Shown: piece by piece, positions 25,101 to 38,200 of the stretch
How the letters are laid out: each line of letters starts with the position of its first letter
Numbering within the stretch: the first letter of the stretch is position 1
Origin: Lineus longissimus
Lineage: Eukaryota; Nemertea; Pilidiophora; Heteronemertea; Lineidae
NCBI RefSeq assembly: GCF_910592395.1
Contig: NC_088324.1
Coordinates: 12,736,953 to 12,800,952 of the forward strand
Length of the DNA stretch: 64,000 nt
Reading direction: 5' to 3'
Made by a program: the position numbers and the translations under genes
The notes under the pieces: model-generated
What the model was told of the DNA's origin: nothing
The model's database searches: none
What the model saw: only the letters and a program-made list of their open reading frames with translations

Positions 25101-27146
25101 CGATCTCTGGAGCCAGAGGAACAGTATGAGAAAGCTGGTAAAATGAGAGACCTTGCACTGGGCGATGTGCATCTGGTCAGCATTGATGATATAGAGGCAA
25201 GAACAACAGGAAAAGACTATGTAAGTGTAGCCTGGCTGGGCTATTTAGAGTAAATTTTAAAAGTTTATATTTTATTACACAGTAATGTAATAATTAATGC
25301 CATCAGAAAGAGCTGGTCAGGACTGAGGTATCTTAGGTTAGGTTACTTGACTTAACTGCAACATGATGGTTTAAGCCATCAAAAGTGTGTTTGACCTACG
25401 CCATCTGTCTCTGGCAGCTGCCATCAAGTCTTTACCAAGACCAGCCTCAGCACCATCTCACATCACTGCATCCCGCCATGTTAGTTGTTTGTAACAATCT
25501 GACTAAGTGAGACAATATTTACATTTTAGTGTGCGCTGATAGTAGCCCAGCACCGTGATAGAAAGAACAATCTCTCTGGTATAAAGTTATCAGCACTGAC
25601 GTACGGTCTTAAGAGAATATACAAGTTTGCTTCGAAAAAGAGAGGTGAGGTCACAAAATGTTCTCTGGCTTTCTGTATTGTACATGTAAGTCTGGTCTGT
25701 TCCAAACTTTGGTTTGTGTGGCCAGGATGATTTCCATTTTTAAAGGACAACATCATTCTAGAAGTTGTACCAGATAGAAAATTCGAACCGTTTCACAATT
25801 ATCTATTTGCAGTACCGATCCATGACAGGGGTTGATGGGGTCTGGACCCCCTGCTTAAGATAACCAATCATTTCTGAATTGGAGTACTGTAGATTTCAAA
25901 TTTTGAAGTTGTTTTTATTTTCAGCGACTGTGCACTTGCCCAGGATTGGCCACAACACACCAGGCTTCAACTGGTATGGGACCGAGCGACTCATCAGGAA
26001 ATACCTGGTCTCCAAAGGAATTCCCACATACGTGTATCCTTTCAAAAAGTAGATATCAGGAAGATACTGGTAGTATTACATTACCATTGCATGTTCCATG
26101 TGCCAAGCTCATACTATTTTGTTTCACTATTCTTTGCTACTTGTGGTATCTTTCCTCACAATTTCAATCCATTCGTTTCATATTTCACTAGTTACCATGT
26201 TTATATTGAGACCTGCGATATTGGGGTCTTGTTTTAGACATCTGGCAATCCCAATCATGATTTTAGTGCCAGCATACCTTAACTGATTAAACACAGCTAT
26301 TATTTCCCGAGGCGTCATGCTGCAAAACGAAGAAAGAGCTCTGATGACGAACAGTCTCGAAAAGTGAAAAAGAAAAGAAAAGTTACACCAGATCCTGAAA
26401 CCTCCGACCGCAGTACACCAGAACTTCCAGATGCTCCGGTAGCATCTACCTCTGGGCTTGTGAGGACATCGACTCTAGCTGATGAGTCTCTGCCTAATTT
26501 CTTAGAAGGGGTCAATATACACTTTTACAACATAGCCCCGGAGACCTGTAAACGGTTGACGCGGTACATCATGGCATATCCTTTTTAAGTGATAATAACG
26601 ACTAAAGCTATTTCCTAGATGTCCTTATTTGTTCAGTAATGAGAAAAGTAGCCCAACTACTAGTATGTTATCAAGGAGAAGATTGTGTGACCTGGTCCTA
26701 TATCAACTTCCATCCAAATATTCCAGAGAGAAAATTCTTGGAAGGAATATTCCATTGCTCTAATCAGTGCATTTGGGTTTGTCTGTTAGCTACCATTGGT
26801 GGATTTGGGTGTGATGGCAATTGTTTTCCTTAACCTGTTCACCTATGACGGCGACATCCATCGGACCGTCGAGGACACCACAACATTCATCCTGGTGGAC
26901 GATCTCACTGATGAAGACAAAGATGTACGTAAAGATTTCAGACAGTTGTATTGCTATCACTCTTTACGCTACAAGAATATTTTGTTGTTATTTAAAAAAA
27001 ATTATTGTTCATCCTTTTTCCAGGACCTCCATGATATAAACTCTGAATTCAAAGATGCCAAAATTCTAAAACTGCAATGGTTAGAGGACTGCGTGAAAGA
27101 GATGAAGAAAATCGAACCAAGTGGATACATTCTATCATCAGGATGA
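19145..27146 (+). CDS. CHD1L: CHD1L/ALC1 SNF2-family chromatin remodeller with macro and BRCT-like domains, 20 exons, 1049 aa
   Basis: ATP-dependent nucleosome-sliding enzyme recruited to DNA damage by poly(ADP-ribose). Exons: 19145-19241, 19667-19886, 20120-20252, 20711-20824, 20986-21139, 21425-21583, 21792-21896, 22193-22363, 22575-22803, 22949-23264, 23535-23646, 23902-24059, 24321-24421, 24628-24830, 25051-25220, 25530-25644, 25925-26033, 26297-26575, 26843-26924, 27024-27146; all phases agree. Walker [10 protein letters not shown] is at residues 60-68, DEAH at 170-173, LLTGTPVQN in lobe 1, the arginine-finger block [11 protein letters not shown] near 449-459, and a Glu/Lys-rich linker follows. 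The macro domain starts near 731 ([28 protein letters not shown]). Human CHD1L ends just after the YYFPR equivalent (890-894). Here a basic linker and a BRCT-like segment (about 955-1049, with WLEDC) follow. The ATG at 19145 has good context (AAGATGG); the frame upstream lacks an ATG. Confidence 0.95.
26034..26296 (+). other. CHD1L: U12-type GT-AG intron of CHD1L (intron 17)
   Basis: The donor GTATCCTTTC is the U12 consensus. TACCTTAAC at 26275-26283 matches the U12 branch site (TTCCTTAAC) with one mismatch. The branch A at 26282 lies 14 nt before the end of the intron, within the usual 10-16 nt. No polypyrimidine tract precedes the AG. The splice restores ..TYV-YYFPRR.. in phase 2, matching the human CHD1L residues at this point. 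Confidence 0.85.
26576..26842 (+). other. CHD1L: U12-type AT-AC intron of CHD1L (intron 18)
   Basis: The donor ATATCCTTT at 26576-26584 is the exact AT-AC U12 consensus. The branch site TTCCTTAAC at 26826-26834 is also exact and the intron ends in AC at 26842, 9 nt after the branch A. No GT-AG choice keeps the frame open: the exon runs into TAA just after the ATATCC. The AT-AC splice joins ATGGC to CTATGAC, giving RYIMAYDGDIHR in frame. Confidence 0.9.
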
Positions 27147-29203
27147 GCCAATAACATAAGTTGAACTGAACTAGGGTCAGTGAGGACAATTCCAGCCACC
27201 TAGAACATTCTCTATAACCTGTTCACTTTTTTGCTTGCAGTGGTCTTCGTTGCAATATTCTGTTAGCTTTTAACTGCTTCACAATACAAAATCTGTATAA
27301 TTTTGTTGTATGATGTCAACTCTGCATTAACTTCCACAAGAGTATATTAGGCAAAAGAGCTTTGCTGTGCCATGCATTTTAGTATTCACCTTTGTAATTA
27401 CCATAATGCCAACATTAGATACTTGAGTATTTAGATTGTAGATTATATATTCGAGAGTTTCTATTAAAATCATAGAGAGATTTTTTAACAATAAAAGTAC
27501 CGTAATTCATTTTTGAATGCATTGTTCAGTCAATTTTTTGGCCAACGGAATAAAAGATGGAACAGGTATAGCAATTACATGTAGATTGTTGTAAAGCTAG
27601 GTACAGACCACGTCCTCATAAGACCAACTTGTGTTGAGTGGCACCACAATAGCAAATAGTCTCTCAGTGCATCCATTACAACTGAGGTCAGAATCATATG
27701 CCCACGATTGAAGGAACAAGAAGTTGCAGCTACATTTCCACAGCCCACGATGTTTGCACAGGGGTAGGCCACTTTAGCTGAACTTTTTGTAAATCCTGCT
27801 ATCATTCATGTATGTTTACAAGTACATAAAAGTGATATAATAATGGTAAAGTCTTATGTCAAGTTATGAGATTCGATACAGTAACCCTCAGTGCGTTACT
27901 TGACCGTCTATGCAGTCGGATTCAGAAGTGTTTTGGTATATAAGGTACGAACGGTTATGCTTCTAGAGTAATTTGTGGGATAAAGTGGAGTGGATAGACC
28001 GTTGTTAGTTGTGGACACAGCAATCAAAGGTATGTTCGCCAATCAATCCATTTCAAATCCCCTTAGGCCACTTCAACTCTGCCGCTGTGGCAAACAGGGA
28101 GGCATTTACCCATCCTTCATATCTCAACCTAACTTTCTCCTACTCTATTGATTCATCTTGACCCTCAATGTATTGACATAGCTCAGCTTCCTGACAACGC
28201 GCGTATGGGTGGAGGTTACGGAGGCAATACCGCTAGAAGTTCAGTGTGCAGTTCTTCATGAGTTCAAGGGCAAAGGTTTTCCAGGTCTACCATTTCTTTG
28301 ATTTTGTTGCAGCGGTAGGTCGGATGCTCATACTCTGCATCAGTAAATCCACCTGATCATTGGCAGTGGATTCGTTCATCCCTACAATTTGTTTTCTAGC
28401 AATGATTGCTCACATTGACCCCAGTTGGTGAACGAACCGTTCCGGCCCAAGGTAAGAAACCGGGTCAGTTTCTGTTCGAAAGTAGATGGTAATTACATCT
28501 TCCCGATGAGCTATGGTAGTACCTTAGTTCATGATGCACTTTTGATCTCGTAAAACACATGTTCCTGCCTTTCAATTCGTTGGCTACATTACATTGCCGG
28601 GTTCATTGTGATACTAGTATTCTTACAAGGATGGTTTTAGTTTTCCCTCAGTTTCAATTTATATAGCATCTTATCCGGCCCGCACGATTCTATGCAATGT
28701 AGTCAAATTTCGCTGCTATTAGACAAGTTCAAATGTCGCTCTCCATCTCTATTTGATATCACAAGGAGTCATTGCTTTCAGTACTACACTCAGGAGGTTT
28801 AGTGTCGGCAGCGTTGGAGTTAAGGTAGGAATCCGGCTGAGGCAGTTCATTCTCAAACTCGTGTGATATGTACAAAATACGGTTGTATACCCTTCGTCGA
28901 TAAGACAGTGTGCATGAAAATGTCGTGGGATCCAAAACTCATGGTTAATACTGTAGTCGGGCTTCTTCGGCATGTTGTGTACTTTACTCTTATCAACTGT
29001 TGATATATAGATAGGTTTTGGTCAACATACCAATAGTAATCATCAAAATGATAAGACCGAAGCACGTGATTACACGAAGTAGTTATTATTGTCTCACGTT
29101 ATTGTGACCTCAACCTGCAGGTAAGATAGATTCGTCAGTATATGATTTCGTTAATAAAAAAATCGTCATGGTAGCCTATATAATGTTGCTGCTACAGCCT
29201 TTG

Positions 29204-29285
29204 CATCTTGACCACCAAGGTTTTTGCCGGCATCTTATCAAGATCTAGACCTCGGCTACGTTTAAAGGAAGTATAAGACCATGAT
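29204..29285. repeat. Dispersed repeat with core CTTGACCACCAAGG, copy 1
   Basis: CATCTTGACCACCAAGG is followed by TTTTTG, then CTTATCAAGAT and later TATAAGACCATGA. The same order of blocks recurs at 52378-52445, and the first block alone at about 34266. The core CCTTGGTGGTCAAG is partly self-complementary. A short mobile element or conserved fragment of one is likely. Confidence 0.5.
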
Positions 29286-29779
29286 TTTTCTGCTCTCGTC
29301 AAACCAATGACCTTCCATTCTCGTGAACACAACATCAATGGCACGACCACCAGCAGGCCTTTGGCTCGTAACGTCGTTTCGTAGTACGGTTAACACAAAT
29401 TTTAGGTAAACCTTGTCGGTAAATATTTTCTTCTCTGAGATGCTATTTGCTTTAACTGGCATAACTTATAAGTAACGCGGACCGGCTAACACGAAAGAGT
29501 ACTCCTGCAGGGTGGGCATAAAGAACCCAACCGCTTTGCATCAAAACGCTGCTCTACACCGGAACCAACAACATAGCAGGTAAGCTGAGTTTACCGACTA
29601 TGTTTCTGTCTATTTTTTATGGATGGATCTCAGCCTGGAGCGTCTGAGCTCTTATATGGCTTATTATTGGGCCGCACTTATGACACTATATTGGCCATAT
29701 TGTAGGAGGAAACCGGTGCATCCGGAGAGGAAATACTCAGTGAGTATACCGGGAGTCGACCCTAAGACCCCGAAGGTGA

Positions 29780-30420
29780 TACACAGTCTCAGGCGCTGAT
29801 GTTTCCACTGACTGCCCCACTTCGACCGACCTTGGAGGTGACACAGTCTCAGGCGCTGGTATTTCCACTGCCTCACTCCGACCGACCTCGGAGGTGACAC
29901 AGTCTCAGGCGCTGGTATTTCCACTGCCTCACTCCGACCGACCTCGAAGGTGACACAGTCTCAGGCGCTGATGTTTCACTGCCTCACTCCGTCAGACGGC
30001 TTCGTCTCAGGCGCTGGGGTTTCCACTACCCACTCCGTCAGACAACCACACAGTCTCAGGCGCTGGTGTCTCCAGTGCCCCACTCCGACCGATCTCGGAG
30101 GTGACACAGTCTCAGGCGCTGGTATTTCCACTGCCTCACTCCGACCGACCTCGGAGGTGACACAGTCTCAGGCGTTGATGTTTCACTGCTCCACTCCGAC
30201 CGACCTCGAAGGTGACACAGTCTCAGGCGCTGATGTTTCACTGCCTCACTCCGACCGACCCCGGAGGTGACACAGTCTCAGGCGCTGGTGTTTCCACTGT
30301 CCCACACCTCGGAGGTGACGCAGTCTCAGGCGCCACTGCCTCACTCCGTCAGACGACCACACAGTCTCTGATGTTTCAATGTTCTACTCCGGATCGAGGT
30401 TAACAGACGCAGTTTCAGGT
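29780..30420. repeat. Minisatellite, 54-60-bp unit, about 10-11 copies
   Basis: The unit contains ACACAGTCTCAGGCGCTG, then a TTTCCACTGCCTCACTCC block, then GACCGACCTCGGAGGTG. Starts of the first block fall at about 29781, 29841, 29897, 29953, 30049, 30103, 30159, 30213 and 30269, with shortened units after that. Spacings of 60, 56, 56, 54, 56, 54 and 56 are mostly not multiples of three. The open frames on both strands are therefore by-products and not a repeat protein. Confidence 0.9.
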
Positions 30421-33400
30421 CCCACTCCGACGGGGTAGGGGGTTAACCTTGCTACCAGTGGTCTCCCAATCCATGCATGTTACATTAGGCAGGTTTCGCA
30501 ATCCTTACGAAGAGCCGTACGAAGTATGTAAATGTATTTCATCGAGGACAGTTCTTGTCGTCGATTGTTCAAATACCTTTCTACATGCCCAATGCCTCTT
30601 TCACCTGCTTTTTTCTTGCCAAGTCTCAATAACATCTGCTTTTGTGATTCCAGAGATCTATATAGTCAATATTTGTCCTACCTGTCTTTCGAAACGATGT
30701 CATGTGTATATAATGTCCATGACGTCCGGTTACAAAAAATGTCCACTTGTCAGTTCACATAAATTCATCAGGACATGTAGATACTACATGCCGTTTTGAG
30801 AACTGAAAATTGTTAAATTTCATGTTTAACTGTTGCTGCGAACTTGTGGTCGTATTGAAAGGAAAACTTCTGAACAGCACGACCCCGCGGCCGATTTGAC
30901 TATTTTGGTATGAAAGGATCAATGTGTTTGGGGTTATATAAACATATCAAACGGGAATTTATGTTTGCTGTCTCAAGAAGACAAACACAATATCTTTCCT
31001 TTGGTCAAAATATACCTTACAGCAAGTACAGATCTGTCAGGAAGGTCAGTGCAAAAGACACGCGCATGTCTAATTAACTGAAGGAAAAAGATATTCAATT
31101 GCTTTCTCTAAAAATAGCTAATAAGCGAATCATGGATGTCCTGTTGCAACTATTCAGACCTGACAAGCAGATTTAAAAGATGACACCCGGATTATGACAA
31201 AGTTGATGAAAGATGGTACCACATCGATCCAGGCACAGTCCATGCAAAAAGAGAACGCCGTACACATAATAAGCCGATTCCATCATGGTAGCAATAAATT
31301 CACTGCCTGATGACGTCAGATCAATGATTGCTGTAATTAATGACTCGACACAAGTATTTATTTGTATTCCCTCTGACCTTGATTTGCTCATCTGCTCATC
31401 TTTCCGAGTGACAGTTTAATAAATAGGGCAAGTGTGTTACACTTGATTCATTGTCTCTCTGTGGCCTTCGACTCCCGCTAATTGACTGGCCAACTCTCTT
31501 TATACATTGTACTCAAGCTATAATACCATAGTACTTGGCGATATTCATGTTGGGATCTGGTGTCGGTCTGACCCAATGACACATGACTGCATTGTAGTGG
31601 TCCGGTTATAGCTGCTACAGCTACGGGTCCATGTGGTCATTGCACGTTCCTGAATTTGTGTGAGAACTATTTGTTTGAAAGTAGTTTTAAAAGGGATGCG
31701 GAAAGATTCGTAAGTAGCTCTTCTTAATCTTGAGGTGGTCGTCAGTGTAGTCTTCTCAATTCCTCTTTCGACCAGTATCCAGTTGGCACATTTTTGTCAC
31801 AAATCTGAAAATGGTAGTGTGGGTCTGTCTCATTATCACATACCGTTGTATGCAGCGTTGGCCACGGATTTCCTCGTGAACATTGGCCTTCAACATCAGG
31901 CTTTCAGTCACACCCCGAGGCAGGAGTTCATCGTAATTTGCCTCGTCTTATGTCTGTCTTGAAAACAGGTGCTACGGCAGGGCTGGAGGTGGTTGTTTGT
32001 CGGTCCCAACCTCCGTGTAATTTCGTGTTGGAATGGAAAGATATTAGACACGTGAGAAGTGGGCTTTTAGTACAGTATTCATGGTCTTGCGACCAAGATT
32101 GTATGGCCAAAATTCTGATGAAGTGGTATGATGGCATCTCGAGGATGGCATGATGATCACTCAAACATCCCGTATATGTGTTGGCCTACATGGAAATTGT
32201 CCAATTTTTTTTGAATGTCCACTTCGAGCTAATTTATTAACATACAATTAGGCAAAACTACTATAGGCGCAATTTTGCAAATTATGTGTATTTATCTACA
32301 GAGCTTATTTTTGGAGTATGTTACCACCCACAGTCACCACGAGCTATTATTGATAAAGCGAAGTTTATTTCAAAAGAGCGTAAACTCACTTGCCGCACAC
32401 AGGGCAACGTTGCTGCCATATTATAATATTGTGGGACAAGAGGCTGCTTGCGATAAGATGGTCGCATATCAGGATATCACGGCGTGAAACAATCGAGATC
32501 GCACACTTGCGCTGTTCAAGGTGTTTTGAAACGGCTTCGCGCGATTTTTACAGGTATCAGTGGACTTAAACTGCAAAATGTTTCTGGAACGAACACGTGC
32601 TATGCCTGCGGAAGTTGTCAAACAAATATCAGATGACGGAAGTGATGTATGATCATATCAAAAGATGAAATAAACGACAGCTACTGTAACGTGGGGGAGG
32701 GTGTTTGGGTTCTTGTCCTAACTCAAGCCGATAGAAGACTTGAGTCAGACAGATTTAAAAGTGAATTGTTTTTGTAATAACTGTTTAATTGGATTGAACA
32801 AAATAGTCATTGGCATAATCAAGAACCTGAGTTCCCTTAAACGAGGCTTACCCTTAGAAATCAAGATGAGAATTGACCACAACAAAAACCCTACCCCCCC
32901 CCCCCTCACAATCATATGTTAATTAACCAAACCCCAAATATGTCCAATCAGGTATTCCTCTCAGGTAAACAATTACTACAGCGTTTTATAACCAGGAACG
33001 ACCAGCTAGTTTATAACATCCCTGCGGGGCATTGTTGCGGCGCATCATTCGCGGGAGGCCTTTGCGCGCGGCGCAAGTAATTAATCGGCCGATATATTCT
33101 GATTTATGTCCCCTCCCGCCTACCATAGCCGTGCTGATATCGAATATCGCACAGTCGATGTGAATCCGTCCCCATGTGGGAAGAAAACTGCTGCCGCACA
33201 ACTGAGTTCCTTGCGGGACTTTAGACTCATCATGGCCGGGCAATGTGATCAGGGTGTCATACTATACATATAAGTAGTCAGAGTTTGGGACAAGGTCTTC
33301 TTCGAAGGGGGGTCATGTTACAGAGGTGCCCTCTGTTTGTGTACATAAGTATATATATCTTGTCCGTTTTGCCCTTGCATTTAATCATTAGCCTACTCGC

Positions 33401-35226
33401 CTGTGCGCCTCGAGCTAATACCATGTATGATTATGTAAGATTTGCTATGTATGGTTACGAAATGTGCTAATTATGTTTATGTCCACGTCACTGTTGTCAT
33501 TGGTCACGATCGTATATAATTATCACGTCATGTTTTCGCATAGGCGTATTGTTGGCCACAGATTATTTCAAATAAGCCAAGTGTCGCGGAGAAAGCCTTG
33601 TCCAAGCACATCATCTCACCAGTCTATACATGCTTCCCGAAATTGGTGGCTTGCATTGGAACTAACTTTTTCCCCCTTGTCCGTCATCAAAGGCATTCAA
33701 GTGTCTTGGTCAACCATGACTATCTCCTTTGTCCCTCCATCATAAGGCTTAGTTTCCCCTTATGACATCACTATTTCGGACACTCAGCGCCCCATTTCTG
33801 GAAAGGTGTATAAGGTGGCCCTTCAAAGCCTTTACAAAAAAAACAAGTGGTATATAACCGCGCTGTCTTTTGTTTGCTGCAAGGATGTTGCGGCCTTCGA
33901 CGCTTCCTCCTACTGCATGGGCATAAGGACATATTTTACGTACACCACAGACTCAGCAGTCTGGGCCAGCACTTACGATGCCTTCAATTGCGGCCAATGA
34001 CCTCAGAACATATCATAAACTGAAGAGTCCTCGAGTATACAATCTATGCTGTCAGACTAATGAATATCACTTGATGTCAGAAATAAGCGCCGCTTCTCTT
34101 CAAAAGGTTAATAATCGAGTACGGTGTGGCGGCAGCTCCTCATGTTTTAGTTGACTCGAACAAGGATCGATGTGATAGGTTTATCAACTTTTTTTGACTT
34201 TCAAGTGAGCTTGCCAGTTTTTGGTCAGATGTTTCTGGCAGTCGACCCCACATATGTCACTACATCTTGGCATCTTGACCACCAAGGTCTTATGGACGAA
34301 TTCTTTGGTTGTAGCAATTAACTGAAGTGCGAATAATCATCATCTCGGCATTCAATCACCCCCATGTGGTATATTACCCCCATGTGGTATAACAGTACAC
34401 TGATATTGCGTAGGCCTAACGCTAACCTATCGCATTATGATGTACCAAACTGATTCAGATAGTACTGGTCTCAGATATACCAAGAAGTAGGTGAATCAGT
34501 GGTCATTACCGATAGCTAATGGTTCGCTCCTTTGGTAGTCTGGCATGCCGTACAGTGTGAGCATAGCGCCCTGAGGATATTGCTCTATTTTTCACTTGGA
34601 CCTATGTAAAGAAGTCCCTTACGTCTAGTACATAACCGTCAATAAGATCATTGAGATACAGCCAATACTGAAGGGCACGATTTTGCTTCAGTCAACTTGA
34701 GGTAGGTGTAGTGTATCTTCTTCGCAACCTTATAGCTCATCTCGAGGCATGTTCATAATATTGGGGGATGACCACCTCCTTTGAAATATTGATTGTTTTC
34801 ATGTGATAAGCAATCAGAATGAAGCGTGACAAAGGAACACTCACGTTTTTTCGTGTATGATATTTCTGCCCTTGAGATTATTCCATCATCGTTGATATAG
34901 ACACTATATTATTTTTCGGTGCTCTGCAAGTGTGACATTGAATTGAGGCCGTCACTTTGTGAACGCTGTTGGGATCTACATGGTGATATACTCCTTGACC
35001 TTAATTATCACCCATCGCATTTCTGTCCCATCAGCAGTGTATGTATATGACTAAATATTGAGGCTTCCCGCGGCTGCCTCTTATTCCGAGGTCAACAGAT
35101 GCGGAACACCGAACGCAGTGATCCTTATTCTCTCCCTTGTGATATGGTTAGATCATGAGAGTAAAACGCCCTGAACATCATCGGACATTGACCTATGTTA
35201 GTGTTTTTTTCAGACATATCAACATC

Positions 35227-38200
35227 ATGCGGCAGGGTATATTTGTTGTGTTCCTCGTTTGTGCATTCCATGGCGTCACCGGAGATACAGCAGCAGGTAG
35301 GTGTACATGTTCACGAGCAATTAGTGGAATTGATTTACACGTCGGTCTACAGAAATCTATCCCCCGCTCCTCTCTAAAGCTTGCAGCACACTGGACGCCA
35401 ACTCCGGCGGCAAGGCGCGTTTTTTTGCCGCAAGAGTCCTGAACGCCTGAAAAATCCGTAGTGTGCTACGGACGGCGTCAGGCAAACGCCACTTGCCGCC
35501 ACTTGCCGCCAGCTATCTAGCATGTTTGATTTTTGACGCCTGTAGCGGCGTCTGAACGCCAGTGAACGCAAGAAGAATCCAGGTGTGCTACGGATCGCCG
35601 CCAGAGTTGGCGTCAACCAGCGTCAACGGCGAGGCTTTGGCCAATCAGCTTGCGTCTTGACGTCACATGATATCAAAATGGCAGCCCCCACGATTCTTGG
35701 AAGTGGCGGAAAAGACGCTACTGGACGCCAATTCTGAGTAGGTGTGCTATGAGCGCGATCCACTGCCGCCAACTCTGGCGTCGAGCGGCGTTCAGTCGCG
35801 TTCAGTCTGACGCGCCTTGCCGCCGAAGTTGGCGTCCAGTGTGCTGCAAGCTATAGGCTCCCGTTGCAGCTCGATTTCGTCCTCATTTTCATCTCCCACT
35901 TTGTAAGGGGGAGGGACGAGGACAATGCCCTTGCGTCCGGAGTCCCCCCCCCCCCCCCCCACAAGTCTCTCGCCTTTTTCAGCCATAATGTCTTATGATC
36001 GTCAATAATGCCCCCCCCCCCCCACCCACCCCCCCCCCCCCCCCACACACACACAAACTGATAAATTGGTGTTACGTTCTTGCAGATCTCCAGGCGATTA
36101 TAGATGAGTTTTGGGATTGGCGGCTGCTTGAGAGTCCGGAGTTTGGTTCAAAATATGGCATCTATGCACACGAGAACATGGTTGAAGAATATTCTTTCGC
36201 GGCTTTTGATAGGAGGAAGGTAGGTTATCTCTTACAATTCAGTATTTCCCTAAATTGTTAGATCCCGTTTTTCTCGACAGGAAACCGCTAAAAACCGTGT
36301 TTGATATTGTATTTTGCGGAATGGACTATAGTTGTTCCTTCTAATTTTGACTTCATCAAAGTCAATATATCTTTGTCTTTGTTATAAATGTACTTCGTCG
36401 AGACTACAGACAATAGCAATCAACATGTTGCACAAAACACCAAATAGTCATTCGGTTTAACTGAAGTTTTGAAGTTACTGCAGATGAGTATGATACTAAG
36501 TCAATGCCAATGGCAAAAGCACAACAAGTGGGCCAGAATGTCGTCACCAATAATGTTGATGATGATGAGTTCTTTTGACCAAACTTGTGGTAAGGAACGG
36601 TTTTTAAAGACACAATATTAGGCTTGTGCAGTGCTGGGGACTTGCGAGAGCTTTGTACATCTCTTTCAGCAAAAAGCAGACGAACTCTACACGCGGCTGA
36701 CTAATCTAGCAGACGTGAAACTGAGAGGTCAAGACAAGATGAGTTTTGCTGTACTCAAGAGTTTACTAGAAAATTACCGGATGGGTTATGAGTTTAGATA
36801 GTGAGTATAATTCTTTAGCCAGTCTTGAATTCAAGAAGAGTAATCTCAAGATAGAACCGATGACGTTACTTGCCGGTAAAGGGAGATCCTATGTCTCTCT
36901 TGTTTGAACTTATCCTCCCACTTGCAGGGTTACTGACACACGCAGTCACTGACAACATCAGGGATGTGTCAGACAGTATCAAACAGACGACTTGAGAGGG
37001 AATTCATCAGCTGTATTTTCATAACATTTCAACGACATATATTTATATATCACTATCTATGTACTGTATTCTTTTGCCGATTTTCAAAAATTCATGTAGG
37101 AAAACCGGTGATTTTTCACGTGAGTTTTTGGCTCTGAAATCACTCCGGGCATCAAGCCAAAAAAAAATTTTTTTTCTTTTTTTTTCCCCCAGATTGTGCC
37201 CCCCCCTAACGTAAATTCCTGGCGGAAACCCTGACTTGGTGTAGTATGATTTGTTTTAATGGTCCATTTTATCTCCTTTTAAAGCTATGGCCCTATGAAC
37301 CCGGCCAACAGTATGGAAACGCCAATCTCCGAGTGGAAGAAGTACATATCATGGATGAGGACAGACTCTGCTAAGGACTATGAGAACATAATCTCTCGTA
37401 TGGAGAAGATCCCAGCCCAGATGAACCAGTTAATTGTTTTCCTTCAGAAAGCTATTGATATGGGGACCACTGATCATGAGAAATCCATGGTAAGCGTGTG
37501 TCGTCTTGTCATCAGTGGCGAAGGCATGGCCAAGTTGCGGTACAGCCCTGGATCATGATGATTACACAACCTCCTCCTCAGACTTCTGTTTGGGAGGGTC
37601 AGTCTAATCGGGGGGAAAAACAACAATACCGATCGAGCCTCGCCCCTCTGCGGCTCTTCGAAGATGACATTAGTACAATAGAAACTGACTGAGCTACTAT
37701 CGCTACTACTATTCAATTTCAGAGCGGCATACAAAAAAGCTTTGATGATCTCGCCGGAAGCCAACCAAATGAAACCTTCTTCTATGCACCATTCACTAAA
37801 ATGCCAGCAGCCGTTAATGCAAGGTAAGGGAAACGCATAACGAAAGTGATATCTGTGGACACATTACGTTGGCCGCGCAGTCTGGCTTTATCCAACACTT
37901 CTCCATTTGGTTCACAAAGACGAGTGGGTTTGAGAATATGACGAAGAACTACCGGCACCAACGAAAACCCCGCCAACGTGTGGAGAACGAATGTAATGTA
38001 TACGTTAACGCCGCTCTTGTTTTCGAAACGCTGCTTGGTCGCCAGCTAGATGGACTGGATTACACCGACAATATGACATTGCTAAAATTGTAGCTGAAAG
38101 CTGGATGGTCACCGCGTGATCATCTAGATGATCTGAGCATGTTCAGCATACGGTATAGGCCTCTCATTGTAATACCATACTGCGGCAGACGTCAGACTAT

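Larger units (their letters stand above)
27147..35226. other. 8-kb interval without a recognised gene
   Basis: The start is the CHD1L 3'UTR, with AATAAA words near 27489 and 27549. Isolated splice-like words occur (for example AAAG|GTATGT near 28028 and GCAG|GTAAGC near 29578), which could be exons of a non-coding transcript, but no coding continuity was found. The minisatellite at 29780-30420 is listed separately. Two copies of a CATCTTGACCACCAAGG repeat lie at about 29206 and 34269. A two-copy CCCCCATGTGGTAT repeat lies near 34360. A possible non-coding leader exon of the DUF885 gene lies just upstream of the acceptor at 35212. Confidence 0.45.

Noticed and set aside
29780-30420. CRISPR-like array
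   Set aside because: The repeats are contiguous without unique spacers and the DNA is eukaryotic; it is a minisatellite.
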